Shown one piece after another: positions 38,113 through 46,611 of a stretch of DNA of 64,000 bases. The translations under genes and the position numbers were made by a program. The notes under the pieces are model-generated. The model saw only the letters and a program-made list of their open reading frames with translations, was not told the DNA's origin and searched no databases. Within the stretch, counting starts at the first letter, position 1; the number at the start of each line of letters is the position of its first letter. Source of the stretch: an uncultured Myxococcales bacterium (GTDB lineage Bacteria; Myxococcota; Myxococcia; Myxococcales; Myxococcaceae). Location of the stretch: assembly GCA_937980205.1 (NCBI GenBank), contig CALJKW010000052.1:124001-188000 (forward strand), read 5' to 3'.

Positions 38113-38122
38113 GGAGGGGACG

Positions 38123-39346
38123 ATGTTCTTCACGCTCGAGGTGCTGCCCGCGAAGGAGGGCGACTGCCTGCTGCTGCACTGGGGCAGCCAGGCTGCGCCG
38201 AAGCTCGCGCTCGTCGACGGAGGCCCCGGCCGCGTCTGGGAGGACTCGCTGCGCGATCGCCTCGAGCAGATTCGGCAGGCCCGCGGCGCGGCCACGCTCG
38301 AGCTCGACCTGGTGATGGTGAGCCACGTCGACAACGACCACATCGTCGGCGTGAAGAAGCTGTTCTCCGAGGTGCAGAGCGGCAGCGTCGCGCTCCGCCC
38401 GCGCCGCCTGTGGCACAACACGTTCAACGACGTGCTGAACGACGCGACCGACAAGTACTACGCGACGCTCGCCGGCTCCGCGCCGGGCAATCGCGAGAAG
38501 CAGCTCGCGAAGGAGCTCGAGAGGAAGAGGGTGAAGGACGCCGCGGAGGTCGCCCGGGAGATCGCCTCGGTGCTCGCCGGCCACGGCGAGGGGCGAGCGC
38601 TGCGCAACAGCTACGCGGCGGTTCGCGCGGCAGACCCGGGAGCGATGGCGAAGCTGAACAGCCCGTTCACCGGGCTCATCACCGATGCGGGCGGCAAGAA
38701 GTCCCTGGGCGGCCTTTCGATTCGGGTGCTCGGACCGTCGAGCGCGCAGATCGACAAGCTGCAGAAGGCGTTCGACAAGTACATCCGCGAGAAGGGGCTC
38801 GTCACCGCGTCGGTGCTCGCGGCGTACGCCGACGAGAGCGTCACGAACCTCTCGAGCATCGTCTGCCTGGTGAAGGCCGGCTCGAAGTCGATCCTCTTCA
38901 CCGGAGACGCCCGCGGCGACTTCGTCCTCGCGGCGCTGAAGAAGGCGAAGCTCTACACGGCGACGAAGCCGCTGAAGGTCGACGTGTTCAAGGTCCCGCA
39001 CCACGGCAGCAGCCGCAACGCGGAAGCCGACCTCTTCGAGCACGTTCGCGCGAAGACGTACGTGTTCTCCGGAGACGGCAAGCACGGCAACCCCGACCGC
39101 ACGACGCTGGAGATGGTCTTCGACTCGCGGCCTGCGGCGGACGTCTACGACGTGGTGCTCACGTACCCGGTCGCTGCGACCGACAAGCTGCGCAAGCACG
39201 AGCTCGAGAAGAAGGGGAAGACGTGGGACGCGAAGAAGCACTCCATCGCGAGCCTCGTGCAGGCGCGGAAGAGCGCCGGCTTCAAGTTCAACCTCATCGC
39301 CGGTGCGCCGGTGAAGGTCGAGCTCGGCGACGCCGTGCCGTGGTGA
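38123..39346 (+). CDS. MBL-fold metallohydrolase, ComEC/Rec2-like
   Basis: A 407-residue metallo-beta-lactamase-fold protein. It has the motif SHVDNDHIVG (HxDxDH type), a middle FTGDARGD, and the later HHGSSRNAEAD, typical of the ComEC-related soluble MBL group that cleaves phosphodiester or related bonds. The MFFTLEVLPAKEGDCLLLHWG start is also family-like. A 60-residue charged helical insertion sits between motifs (about 125-190). The ATG has a good GAGGAGGGG ribosome-binding site and lies 10 bp after the S8 protease, so the two are co-expressed. Confidence 0.88.
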   Translation: MFFTLEVLPAKEGDCLLLHWGSQAAPKLALVDGGPGRVWEDSLRDRLEQIRQARGAATLELDLVMVSHVDNDHIVGVKKLFSEVQSGSVALRPRRLWHNTFNDVLNDATDKYYATLAGSAPGNREKQLAKELERKRVKDAAEVAREIASVLAGHGEGRALRNSYAAVRAADPGAMAKLNSPFTGLITDAGGKKSLGGLSIRVLGPSSAQIDKLQKAFDKYIREKGLVTASVLAAYADESVTNLSSIVCLVKAGSKSILFTGDARGDFVLAALKKAKLYTATKPLKVDVFKVPHHGSSRNAEADLFEHVRAKTYVFSGDGKHGNPDRTTLEMVFDSRPAADVYDVVLTYPVAATDKLRKHELEKKGKTWDAKKHSIASLVQARKSAGFKFNLIAGAPVKVELGDAVPW

Positions 39347-39362
39347 ATCGTCCGAACAGTCT

Positions 39363-39412
39363 CCCTTCACCCTGAGCGAGCGCGCAGCGCGGAGTCGAAG
39401 GGGCCCCAAGCC
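39363..39412. repeat. REP-like element in a 263-bp gap
   Basis: Another copy of the dispersed element: CCTTCACCCTGAGCG, a stem region, then GGAGTCGAAGGGG and AAGCCGAC, which also follows copy A at 5540. It lies 17 bp after the MBL stop. The remainder of the gap 39347-39609 holds no gene I can support beyond a ribosome-binding site GGAGG at 39601. Confidence 0.7.
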
Positions 39413-39609
39413 GACTCGCAGCCCGCGGAGCCCTGAGCCAAGGTGTCGCGCTCGCGTTTCACGGCGTCGTGCACACACCGGTGCCGTCCGAAGCTCGGAC
39501 GGCGCGCGCGTCACTTTCGCTTACAGCGCGTGGTGGCGGCCCGCCCGGCACAACGCCTGCTGTCGCCTCCGTCCTGACGCGCGGATCCGCGCTGTCGCAC
39601 GGAGGTTTC

Positions 39610-40770
39610 ATGGGTTCATGGCGAGCAGTGCTGGTGGTGGGCGTCGCGGCGGCGATGTCGGCGTGCGGCCCGGAATTCTCCGGCGAGGAAGAGCAGCCGT
39701 TCGGAGAAGACCCGCGCAGCGAGGACCTGCGGCAGAGCGACGCGGCGCTGGGCACGCTGAACATGAACAACCTGCTGACCGACGAAGACATGGCCGGCTT
39801 CGAGTGGGTCACGGTCGCGCAGGTGCAGAGCTTCCTCGCGTCGAAGGGCAGCTTCCTCGCCGGCTACACCGACCCGAAGTGGAAGAAGACGGCCGCGCAG
39901 CTCATCGTCGAGCGCAGCCGCGCCTACGACATCAACCCGGTCTACATGCTGGCGCGCATCGAGACCGAGTCGGGGCTGATCCGCAGCGGCACGTCGAAGA
40001 ACCTCGAGAAGGCGACGGGCTGCGCGTGCCCGGACAGCGGCGGCTGCAGCGCGTCGTGGGCCGGCTTCGGAAATCAGATCGAGTGCTCGGCCTCGAAGTT
40101 CCGCAACTACCTCATCGACCTCGAGGCCGGCCGCACGACGGTGAGCGGCTGGAAGAAGGGCGTCGCCAAGCGCACGCTCGACAACTGCCTCGTCACGCCG
40201 GCCAACAACGCCACCGCCGCGCTCTACACGTACACCCCGTGGGTCGGCGCCTACGCGAGCCAGTGCGGCACCAGCCGCTGGGGCGGCTCGTCGCTGGTCG
40301 CGCTGCTCTACAAGAACTTCAAGGCGAGCACCGTGTGGAGCACGCGCGCGCCGCTCGTCGTCGACAGCAACAACGCGCGCAACGACGCGGCGCAGGCGCG
40401 GGTGAGCGTCTCGGCCAACTGGACCTCGACCTCGGCGACGGCCGGCTACTTCGGCACCGGCTACTACTACGCCACCGCGGCGGCGGTCTCCGACGCCGCG
40501 GACTTCTGGTTCTACCTGCCGGTCGCGGGCACCCGCACCGTCGACGCGTGGTGGACCGCCGGCTCGAACCGCTCGGCGGCGGCGCCGTTCATCGCGGAGA
40601 ACGCCGCCGGCGTGAGGCTGGGCACCGTGAGCGTCAACCAGCAGCTCGGCGGCGCGAAGTGGAACGAGCTCGGCACCTTCAACTTCAGCCAGGGCTGGAA
40701 CCGCATCCGCCTCTCGCGCTGGACCTCGAGCGCCGGCGTGGTCATCGCCGACGCGGTGCGCATCCGCTGA
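39610..40770 (+). CDS. Lipoprotein with lysozyme-like and golvesin-type C-terminal domains
   Basis: A 386-residue exported lipoprotein (MGSWRAVLVVGVAAAMSACG). The start at 39610 follows GGAGG at a good distance; an upstream in-frame codon at 39469 gives no signal peptide. The middle (about 85-230) has AAQLIVERSRAYDINPVYMLARIETESGL, cited in part, which fits a lysozyme/transglycosylase-like fold with the catalytic Glu in the ETESG stretch. The C-terminal 130 residues (VVDSNNARNDAAQARV ... VVIADAVRIR) fit a golvesin/Xly-CBD-like sugar-binding domain. A role in cell-wall turnover or predation is inferred. Confidence 0.8.
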   Translation: MGSWRAVLVVGVAAAMSACGPEFSGEEEQPFGEDPRSEDLRQSDAALGTLNMNNLLTDEDMAGFEWVTVAQVQSFLASKGSFLAGYTDPKWKKTAAQLIVERSRAYDINPVYMLARIETESGLIRSGTSKNLEKATGCACPDSGGCSASWAGFGNQIECSASKFRNYLIDLEAGRTTVSGWKKGVAKRTLDNCLVTPANNATAALYTYTPWVGAYASQCGTSRWGGSSLVALLYKNFKASTVWSTRAPLVVDSNNARNDAAQARVSVSANWTSTSATAGYFGTGYYYATAAAVSDAADFWFYLPVAGTRTVDAWWTAGSNRSAAAPFIAENAAGVRLGTVSVNQQLGGAKWNELGTFNFSQGWNRIRLSRWTSSAGVVIADAVRIR

Positions 40771-40780
40771 CGTTTGGTCT

Positions 40781-42058
40781 TCAGCTCCAGTACAGCGCGT
40801 GCGCGGCGTGGACCTGCCACTGCGCGTGCAGCGAGAGCCGGTCGACGGTCTGTCTCGCAAGGCCGGTGAACTGGGTGCTGACCTCGTTCATCGCGTCCGC
40901 CGCGGCGTGACCGCCGAGCCGCTCGTAGAGCTCGCGCGCACGCGTGAGCGCGACGCCGCACTCGTCAGTGAGAAACCGCTCGAGCTCTGTCGCGGTCTTC
41001 GGCAGCGAAGGAAGCGGCACGCCGGGGTGCTGGCGGTCCCACAGCTCGGCGAGGCGCCACGTCACGAGCGACTCGAGCATGGACTCGAACGTCTGGTTCA
41101 CGCGGACGAAGAGCAGGCGGCGACGCGGCTGGACCGGGTCGCGACCCAGCCACTCGCGCATGCCCGCACCGAGCTGCGGCGGAGTGCCGCTGAGCGTGTG
41201 GCGGCTCCAGCTCTCGAGCAGCAGCTGCATGGTGTGCTTGCGCATCCACCGGTTCTGCTTGTCGTTCATGAGCAGCAGCACCTTGTCGAGCGCGCCGCCG
41301 CTGAGCAGCGCGATGAACGCCGACTTGATGGGACCCAAGAGGGGGTGGGCCTTCCAGGGCTGCTCCTTGGTGCCGGCGTCGCTGACGACGAGGTCCCAGC
41401 TCTCGAAGCGTCCCTGCAAGAGGCTCTGCACGCCGAGGTTCTCGAGGACTCCGCCGTCGGTGAGCGAGAGGCCGCGGCGGGTCTCGAACGGCTTCGCGAA
41501 GTCGGCGCCGCCGAGGTCGCGCTGGCGCGAGAGCCACAGCGGCGGGAGCCCGACGGGGAACGCGGCCGAGGCGGCGACGGCGCGGCTGAGCGGGTAGGCG
41601 GCGTTGCTCGACGCGACCACGCGCGAGCTGAAGCCGCCCTTGTGGAACTTCCCGACCTGGGCGTCGTCGAGGATGGTGACGTTGATGCAGAGCGCGGGGG
41701 CGGCCGGCAGGCTGGAGAGCGAGGCGCCGCGGAAGAAGAGGGCGTCGAACAGCTCGGCGAGCACGTCGGTGCGGTTCTTCCAGAACGGGACGAAGAGCTT
41801 GAGCAGCCGCGGGTGGAGGATGGCGCGCAGCACGAACCCGCGCTGCAGCTCCGCCGACATCGCCTCGAGGAACTGGGAGTCGGTCTCGTTGCGGGCCAGC
41901 GCCGCGAGCCAGGCGCCGCCGAACAGCGAGCCGCCCGAGACGGTGGAGACCGAGGTGACGTCCTTGCGCAGGCCCAGGTCGATGAGCGCCTGCAGCGTGC
42001 CGCGGTGAAACGCCGCCGCGCGCGAGCCGCCCCCCGACAGCGCCAGGCCGAGTGTCAT
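40781..42058 (-). CDS. Patatin-like phospholipase
   Basis: The 425-residue cytoplasmic protein has the patatin-family signatures: the oxyanion-hole LSGGGSRAAAFHRG (residues 6-19), the nucleophile elbow VSTVSGGSLFGG (about 41-50) and the catalytic Asp in SLTDGGVLENLG (about 200). Patatins are lipid acyl hydrolases; related bacterial ones can be secreted effectors. No signal peptide is visible. It is convergent with the lysozyme-like gene (10 bp) and 63 bp downstream of the cytochrome operon. Confidence 0.9.
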   Translation of the reverse strand: MTLGLALSGGGSRAAAFHRGTLQALIDLGLRKDVTSVSTVSGGSLFGGAWLAALARNETDSQFLEAMSAELQRGFVLRAILHPRLLKLFVPFWKNRTDVLAELFDALFFRGASLSSLPAAPALCINVTILDDAQVGKFHKGGFSSRVVASSNAAYPLSRAVAASAAFPVGLPPLWLSRQRDLGGADFAKPFETRRGLSLTDGGVLENLGVQSLLQGRFESWDLVVSDAGTKEQPWKAHPLLGPIKSAFIALLSGGALDKVLLLMNDKQNRWMRKHTMQLLLESWSRHTLSGTPPQLGAGMREWLGRDPVQPRRRLLFVRVNQTFESMLESLVTWRLAELWDRQHPGVPLPSLPKTATELERFLTDECGVALTRARELYERLGGHAAADAMNEVSTQFTGLARQTVDRLSLHAQWQVHAAHALYWS

Positions 42059-42092
42059 GAGCGCGTTTTAGTACGGTGAATCGGGAGTGCGA

Positions 42093-42113
42093 CGTTCACG
42101 CTCAGGGTGAACG
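42093..42113 (-). terminator. REP-derived hairpin after the cytochrome gene
   Basis: CGTTCAC (42093-42099) and GTGAACG (42107-42113) form a 7-bp stem with loop GCTCAGG. The sequence is the outer part of the dispersed REP-like element, without its second half. It lies between the stop of the two-haem cytochrome gene and the patatin start, on the minus-strand run, and may end the cytochrome transcript. Confidence 0.5.
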
Positions 42114-42121
42114 GCAGCGGT

Positions 42122-43501
42122 TCAGAGCGTCTTCAGATACTCCAGCACCGCGCGCCGCTCGTCCGCGCTCAGCCGCGCACCGAACTCGTGCCCCTGGTTG
42201 CCCTTGCCGTACAGCGTCGTGTCGTAGATGCGCGCGCGCCGCGCCGGGTCAGGCTCGGCGGCCTGGCCGTGGTCGAGCACCTCGTGCTCCCAGCCGACGC
42301 GCTCGAGGTCGTACGCGGTCGAGTCGCGGCCGCGGGTGAAGTACTTCGGGCGCAGCGACGGGTCGAGCAGCGCCTCGAGGGTCGGCACCGAGCCGTTGTG
42401 CAGGTACGGCGCCGTCGCCCAGATGCCGTCGAGCGGCGGAGCCAGGTAGCCGTCCGTCGCCTGCATCTTCGAGTTCTGCCCGTACCAGGTCGCTCGGTAG
42501 TGCTCGGCGAACTTCAGCCGGTGCATGAACTCGCTGCGCGCGGGGTCGGTGCCGACCTTCTTCAGCGGCACGACGCGGTTCGGGTACGTCGGCAGCTCGC
42601 CGTAGCGGCCGTGGCAGCCGTCGCAGCGCTCGTTGAACACGGCGCGCCCCGCCTCGGCCAGCCGCGAGCTCACGCGCCCGGGGAACTTCGGCGGCTCGAG
42701 CGAGCGCAGGTACTCGAGCACGTCGGCGAAGTCGCTCTCCGCGGCGCGAATGTCCTCTCCGCTGTTGCCCGGCACCGACATGAACTGCATCAGCGACCGC
42801 GTGAAGTCGCCGGTGAGCTCACAGCCGTAATACAGACACTTCTTCTTCTTGAGCAGCCACCACGCCGGCACGTCGGTCTCCGGCGGAGGCGTCTCGAGCA
42901 TCGGGTAGACCGGCTCCTCCACCCAGTCGAGCGTCTCGGCGGACCGGTGCGCGAAGAAGTACCCGGTGAAGTACAGCGCGGCGATGGAGCCGGGCGTCGT
43001 CGCGCGCGAGTAGGGCAGCACGCCGAGCTGGTACTGCTTCCACGCGTCGAGCACCGCGAGCTCTTCCGGGGTCGGCTCGAGCTTCGCCAGTCGGTTCGCG
43101 TCGATGAGGTCGGCGTCTTTCGGCAGCTGCGCGTCGACGAACGCGTTGCCCAGCCCCATCACCACGTCCCCGCGCACGGCGCCGGCGTGACAGAGCAGAC
43201 AGTTCTCCGTCGCCCCGGCGACCTCGGGCCCCAGCATTCGGCCGGTGTAGCCGGTGGGCAGCAGGTCGTTGAGCCCGTCGCGGCCGCCGAGCAGCGTGGG
43301 GCCGTCTTCGGCCTCGAGCGAGACGGGGTACAGCGCGCCGGTCAGCCGCAGCGGCAGCCCGACCTTCAGGAAGCTCTTGTTGAGCAACAGCCACCGCCCG
43401 CGCGTGGCCGACGGCTTCGGCTCGGCGACCGGCGGGTCGACCTGCACGAACCAGCGCGGCAGACAGCCCGCGAGCAGCAAGACGACGACGAGCTTCTTCA
43501 G
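42122..43501 (-). CDS. Two-haem cytochrome c lipoprotein
   Basis: A 459-residue exported redox protein with two c-type haem motifs: CLLCH (about 100) and CDGCH (about 310). The mature region resembles the two-domain cytochrome c peroxidase/MauG-like group in size and layout, but key residues are not conclusive. The frame from CTG 43501 gives LKKLVVVLLLAGCL, an ideal lipoprotein signal, and overlaps the stop of the preceding gene by 4 bp. The first standard start (TTG 43480) would leave only MLLAGC and no basic N-terminus, so a CTG start is likely. It ends a five-gene minus operon of envelope genes. Confidence 0.8.
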   Translation of the reverse strand: MKKLVVVLLLAGCLPRWFVQVDPPVAEPKPSATRGRWLLLNKSFLKVGLPLRLTGALYPVSLEAEDGPTLLGGRDGLNDLLPTGYTGRMLGPEVAGATENCLLCHAGAVRGDVVMGLGNAFVDAQLPKDADLIDANRLAKLEPTPEELAVLDAWKQYQLGVLPYSRATTPGSIAALYFTGYFFAHRSAETLDWVEEPVYPMLETPPPETDVPAWWLLKKKKCLYYGCELTGDFTRSLMQFMSVPGNSGEDIRAAESDFADVLEYLRSLEPPKFPGRVSSRLAEAGRAVFNERCDGCHGRYGELPTYPNRVVPLKKVGTDPARSEFMHRLKFAEHYRATWYGQNSKMQATDGYLAPPLDGIWATAPYLHNGSVPTLEALLDPSLRPKYFTRGRDSTAYDLERVGWEHEVLDHGQAAEPDPARRARIYDTTLYGKGNQGHEFGARLSADERRAVLEYLKTL

Positions 43502-43992
43502 ATGCGGACCTCGACGATGACCTTGCCGGTGAACGCGGTGTCGGCGGCGGGCTGGCTGCCGGTGGCGGTCGCGGTGATGGTGGCGCCGGCGTTGATGTAC
43601 GGCAGCAGGTCGACGTCGGGGACGACCTCGAACTCGAGCGTCTTGAGGCCGTTCGGCACCGGCACCTTCCGGGCGATCTCCACCTTCGACAACCCGGGCC
43701 CTTCCACGAACAGCCGCGTCTCGTCGACGAAGTCGAAGTTCGCGTTCGGAGTGTCGGCGGCGATGTCGAACTTGAGCGACTTGAGGAACGCCTTGGTCGC
43801 CGGGCCGGTGCCGCGCTTGGCGACCTCGGCCTTCAGGTCGATGTTGAGCGAGTAGGGGTTCGGCAGGAACGCGGACGAGAGGATGCCGCCGAGCGGGTTG
43901 CCCTGGATGAGCTGGCGCTGCAGGTCCTGCTCGACGTCGAAGGAGACGGCTCCGCAGGAACAGAGGACGAGGAAGAGGAGCGAGCGACGCAT
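43498..43992 (-). CDS. Lipoprotein of unknown function
   Basis: The 164-residue product begins MRRSLLFLVLCSCG (LCSC lipobox). The start at 43992 was chosen because earlier in-frame codons remove the signal. The mature part is beta-rich (LKTLEFEVVPDVDLLPYINAGATITATATG, in part) and ends GKVIVEVRI. No family is recognised. It lies 7 bp after the preceding small lipoprotein gene and overlaps the cytochrome gene. Confidence 0.75.
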   Translation of the reverse strand: MRRSLLFLVLCSCGAVSFDVEQDLQRQLIQGNPLGGILSSAFLPNPYSLNIDLKAEVAKRGTGPATKAFLKSLKFDIAADTPNANFDFVDETRLFVEGPGLSKVEIARKVPVPNGLKTLEFEVVPDVDLLPYINAGATITATATGSQPAADTAFTGKVIVEVRI

Positions 43993-43999
43993 ACGACGG

Positions 44000-44308
44000 C
44001 TACTCCAGCACGCACCCGCGCTTCGTATCCAGCCATCGCGCACGCGCCGCCCACGTCACGAAGGCGCTCGACTCCACCACCTTCGCGCCGCGGTCGATGC
44101 CGACGCGCGCGACGGCGGGCGACGCCTTCACCCACGCGCTGCAGAAGTCCTCGGGCATCTCCATCACGAAGATGCACGTGCACGTCATGAACGCGGCGTT
44201 GCCGACCGCGAGCTGCGCGTCGTTGTTGTCGTACGTCCGCTCGCCGGACGCGCTCTCGCCCGCGCAGGAGGCGAGCACCAGGGCCGCGATCGCAAGGAAG
44301 CGCCTCAC
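44000..44308 (-). CDS. Small Cys-containing lipoprotein
   Basis: A 102-residue lipoprotein starting at GTG (VRRFLAIAALVLASC). The mature part has six cysteines, including CTCIF and CSAW, and an acidic YDNNDAQLAVGN stretch. No family is recognised. Its GTG overlaps the stop of the serine hydrolase gene by 4 bp, so it is translated from the same message. Confidence 0.7.
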   Translation of the reverse strand: MRRFLAIAALVLASCAGESASGERTYDNNDAQLAVGNAAFMTCTCIFVMEMPEDFCSAWVKASPAVARVGIDRGAKVVESSAFVTWAARARWLDTKRGCVLE

Positions 44309-45414
44309 TTCGCCACCTCCAGCGCCAGGGGAATCATCTTGTTCAGGTCGACGCTCTTGTTGCGGTCGTCGCCGACGCGCACGATGACGACGTCGGCGCT
44401 CGGCACCACCGTGACGTACTGCCCCCAGTGGCCGTTCGCCGAGAACGTGTCCTCGGGAGCGTCCTTCCACGGGCGCTCTCCCCTCTTCGGCGCCACCTGG
44501 TTGAGCCACCACTGCCACCCGCTCGGAGTGTCCTCGGCCTCCGGCGCTCCCGCCGCGAACGTCTGGCTCAGCGTCGTCGACGACTTCACCCAGCCTTCGG
44601 GCAGCACGCGCTTGCCGTCCCAGCACCCGTCGTTCAGGTACAGCCAGCCGAACTTCGCGTAGTCGCGCGGCGTCGCGAACACGTAGCTGCCGCCGCCCGG
44701 CGCGCCCTTCGGGTCTCCCTCGAGCACCGCGCTCTTCATGCCGATGCGGTCGAAGAAGTCCGACCAGAACCAGTCCTTCTGGTAGCCCTTCTTGATGCCG
44801 GCCTGCCGCACCACCTCGGACAGCAGCGTCGACTCGCCGGTGGAGTAGTTCCACACGGTGCCCGGCTCGGCCGCTTTCCGGTGCGAGAGCACGAACTTCA
44901 CCATGTCCTTGTGGCCCTCGCCGAGCAGCATCGCGATGACCGAGCTGAACTGGTAGGTCTGCTTCTCGTACGACTCCTGCCAGTGCATGCCGCTGCCGAA
45001 CTCGAGCAGGTGGCGAACGGTGATGGGGCACAGCTCCTCGCGCGCCTCGACGTAGTTGCACATCGAGTCGTCGATGGTCAGCGCCCCCTTGAGCACCGCC
45101 ACGCCGGTGAGCGCGGTGGTGAAGCTCTTCGCGACGCTCCAGCTGATGTGGCGGTTGCCGGCGGACCAGCCGCGGGCGTAGCGCTCGTAGATGATCTCTC
45201 CGCCCTTCACGATGACCATGCCGTCGGTGCGCAGGCCCCGCCGCTCGGAGTCTTCTCCCTCGAGCGTGAACAGGTAGTCCTCGAGCGCTTTGATCTCGGC
45301 CGCCTTCGCCGCCTTCACCTCTTCGACGCGCGAGCTCGGCCAGTCGGCTGTGGGCCACGAAGGCCGCGTCGGGCAGGGCGCGGCGAGCATCGTCAATACG
45401 AGCAGAGCGTTCAT
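44305..45414 (-). CDS. Beta-lactamase class C-like serine hydrolase
   Basis: A 369-residue exported hydrolase of the beta-lactamase/PBP-type (class C, 6-aminohexanoate-dimer hydrolase-like) fold. A short leader (MNALLVLTMLAAPC) precedes it. Catalytic motifs are S-x-x-K in SVAKSFTTA, Tyr-Ser-x in WNYSTGES and H-x-G in NGHWGQYV. The family includes esterases and peptidases; substrate cannot be deduced. A CxxxxxxxxC pair (DDSMCNYVEAREELC) may form a disulphide. It lies 2 bp after the membrane-protein gene that opens the operon. Confidence 0.88.
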   Translation of the reverse strand: MNALLVLTMLAAPCPTRPSWPTADWPSSRVEEVKAAKAAEIKALEDYLFTLEGEDSERRGLRTDGMVIVKGGEIIYERYARGWSAGNRHISWSVAKSFTTALTGVAVLKGALTIDDSMCNYVEAREELCPITVRHLLEFGSGMHWQESYEKQTYQFSSVIAMLLGEGHKDMVKFVLSHRKAAEPGTVWNYSTGESTLLSEVVRQAGIKKGYQKDWFWSDFFDRIGMKSAVLEGDPKGAPGGGSYVFATPRDYAKFGWLYLNDGCWDGKRVLPEGWVKSSTTLSQTFAAGAPEAEDTPSGWQWWLNQVAPKRGERPWKDAPEDTFSANGHWGQYVTVVPSADVVIVRVGDDRNKSVDLNKMIPLALEVAK

Positions 45415-45416
45415 GT

Positions 45417-46016
45417 TCAGAAGCTCCAGGTCGAGGTGGGGACGAAGAACGTCGACGGCGACACCGGCTCGTTGCGCAGCGTGATGACCGCCGAGTCCGT
45501 GCGCGGCCACGCGCGCTCGAGGCCGACCGCCACGCCCGGCTGCAGCACTGCCTGCGCCAGCGTGTACACGATGACCCGGCCGACCATGCCCACCGACAGC
45601 CCGAGCGACGCGCCGATGGCGAGCGAGGCGCCGTTCACCACCGTCGTCGCGATCAGCGCCGGCCACCAGCGGTAGCGCCCGGGCGTCTTCCAGTTGCCGA
45701 CGATGACCGTCGCGGCGGTGACCGCGATGGGCGGAATCAACCCGATGCTCAACAGCACGGGGATGGCCGACCAGATGAGGCTGTTCGACAGCGAGCCGAG
45801 CCACTCGCCGAGGTAGAGGCTCGCCGGCACCGCGACCAGCGCCGCCACCGCACCCGCGGAGTACTGCACGTCCCAGCCGACCGGCTCTTCGGCAGCGGGC
45901 GCTTCGACCGAGGGCGTGATGACCGCGGGCGCAGGCTCGGCGACCGGCGCGGGCTCGGCAACCGGCGCGTCTTCCGCGACGGCTGACACTGCAAACCACA
46001 GCACGAGGGAGAGCAT
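45417..46016 (-). CDS. Membrane protein with acidic Pro/Ala-rich N-terminus
   Basis: The 199-residue product has a signal-like helix (MLSLVLWFAVSAVAE) and a repetitive APVAEPAPVAEPAPAVI segment. Three or four membrane helices follow (AGAVAALVAVPASLYL, IWSAIPVLLSIGLIPPIAVTAATVIVG in part, WPALIATTVVNGASLAIG, GRVIVYTLAQAVLQP). No family is recognised. It is the first gene of the minus operon ending with the cytochrome and is divergent from the P460-like gene across 82 bp. Confidence 0.75.
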   Translation of the reverse strand: MLSLVLWFAVSAVAEDAPVAEPAPVAEPAPAVITPSVEAPAAEEPVGWDVQYSAGAVAALVAVPASLYLGEWLGSLSNSLIWSAIPVLLSIGLIPPIAVTAATVIVGNWKTPGRYRWWPALIATTVVNGASLAIGASLGLSVGMVGRVIVYTLAQAVLQPGVAVGLERAWPRTDSAVITLRNEPVSPSTFFVPTSTWSF

Positions 46017-46098
46017 TCGGCGCCCTCTTAGCGCCAACAATGGCCGAGCGTCACCCCCGGGTGCACGCCGCGCGCGTTTGCGGATATCAACGGCGGCA

Positions 46099-46578
46099 GT
46101 GAAGCGGCTGCTCCCTCTCCTGCTCCTCGCCTGCGGCGGTCCACCGCCCGAGCCGGACAGCTACGTGCCCTTCGCGTCGCACTTCGCGAACTACACGCAG
46201 TGGCCGTCGTTCACGCTGCCGGGCGCGCCCGAGCTCGAGCTGAGCCACCTCGCCGGAGACCGCGCCGTCTACATCAAGGCGATGCCGCCGCGCGGCGCCA
46301 CGCGCTTCCCGGTCGGCACGCTGATCGTGAAGACCGCCTCCGACCGCATCTTCGCGATGGCGAAGCGGGGCGGAAACTACAACGCCGACGGCGCCACGAA
46401 CTGGGAGTGGCTCGAGCTCGAAGGCTCGGTCTCGCAGCCGTTCATCCGCTGGCGCGGCATCGGCCCGCCCGACGGAGAGGGCTACGGCCCGCCGGGCACC
46501 AGCGCCTGCAACGTGTGCCACGCCGGAGCGGCCGAGACCGACTACGTGCACAGCGCCGACCGCCTGCTGCTGCGCTGA
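46099..46578 (+). CDS. Cytochrome P460-like lipoprotein
   Basis: A 159-residue exported haem protein starting at GTG with VKRLLPLLLLACGG. The domain fits cytochrome P460: SHFANYTQWPSF near the start, FPVGTLIVKTASDRIFAMAKRGGNYN in the middle (cited in part), then WEWLELEG and the haem site CNVCHAGAAETDYV. P460 proteins oxidise hydroxylamine or bind NO and have a Lys-haem crosslink; the AMAKRG Lys is a candidate but this is inferred. It is divergent from the serine hydrolase operon and the haem lipoproteins may work together in the periplasm. Confidence 0.8.
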   Translation: MKRLLPLLLLACGGPPPEPDSYVPFASHFANYTQWPSFTLPGAPELELSHLAGDRAVYIKAMPPRGATRFPVGTLIVKTASDRIFAMAKRGGNYNADGATNWEWLELEGSVSQPFIRWRGIGPPDGEGYGPPGTSACNVCHAGAAETDYVHSADRLLLR

Positions 46579-46611
46579 GGGAACGTTACGCCGCGGTGAC
46601 GGCGCGATCCG

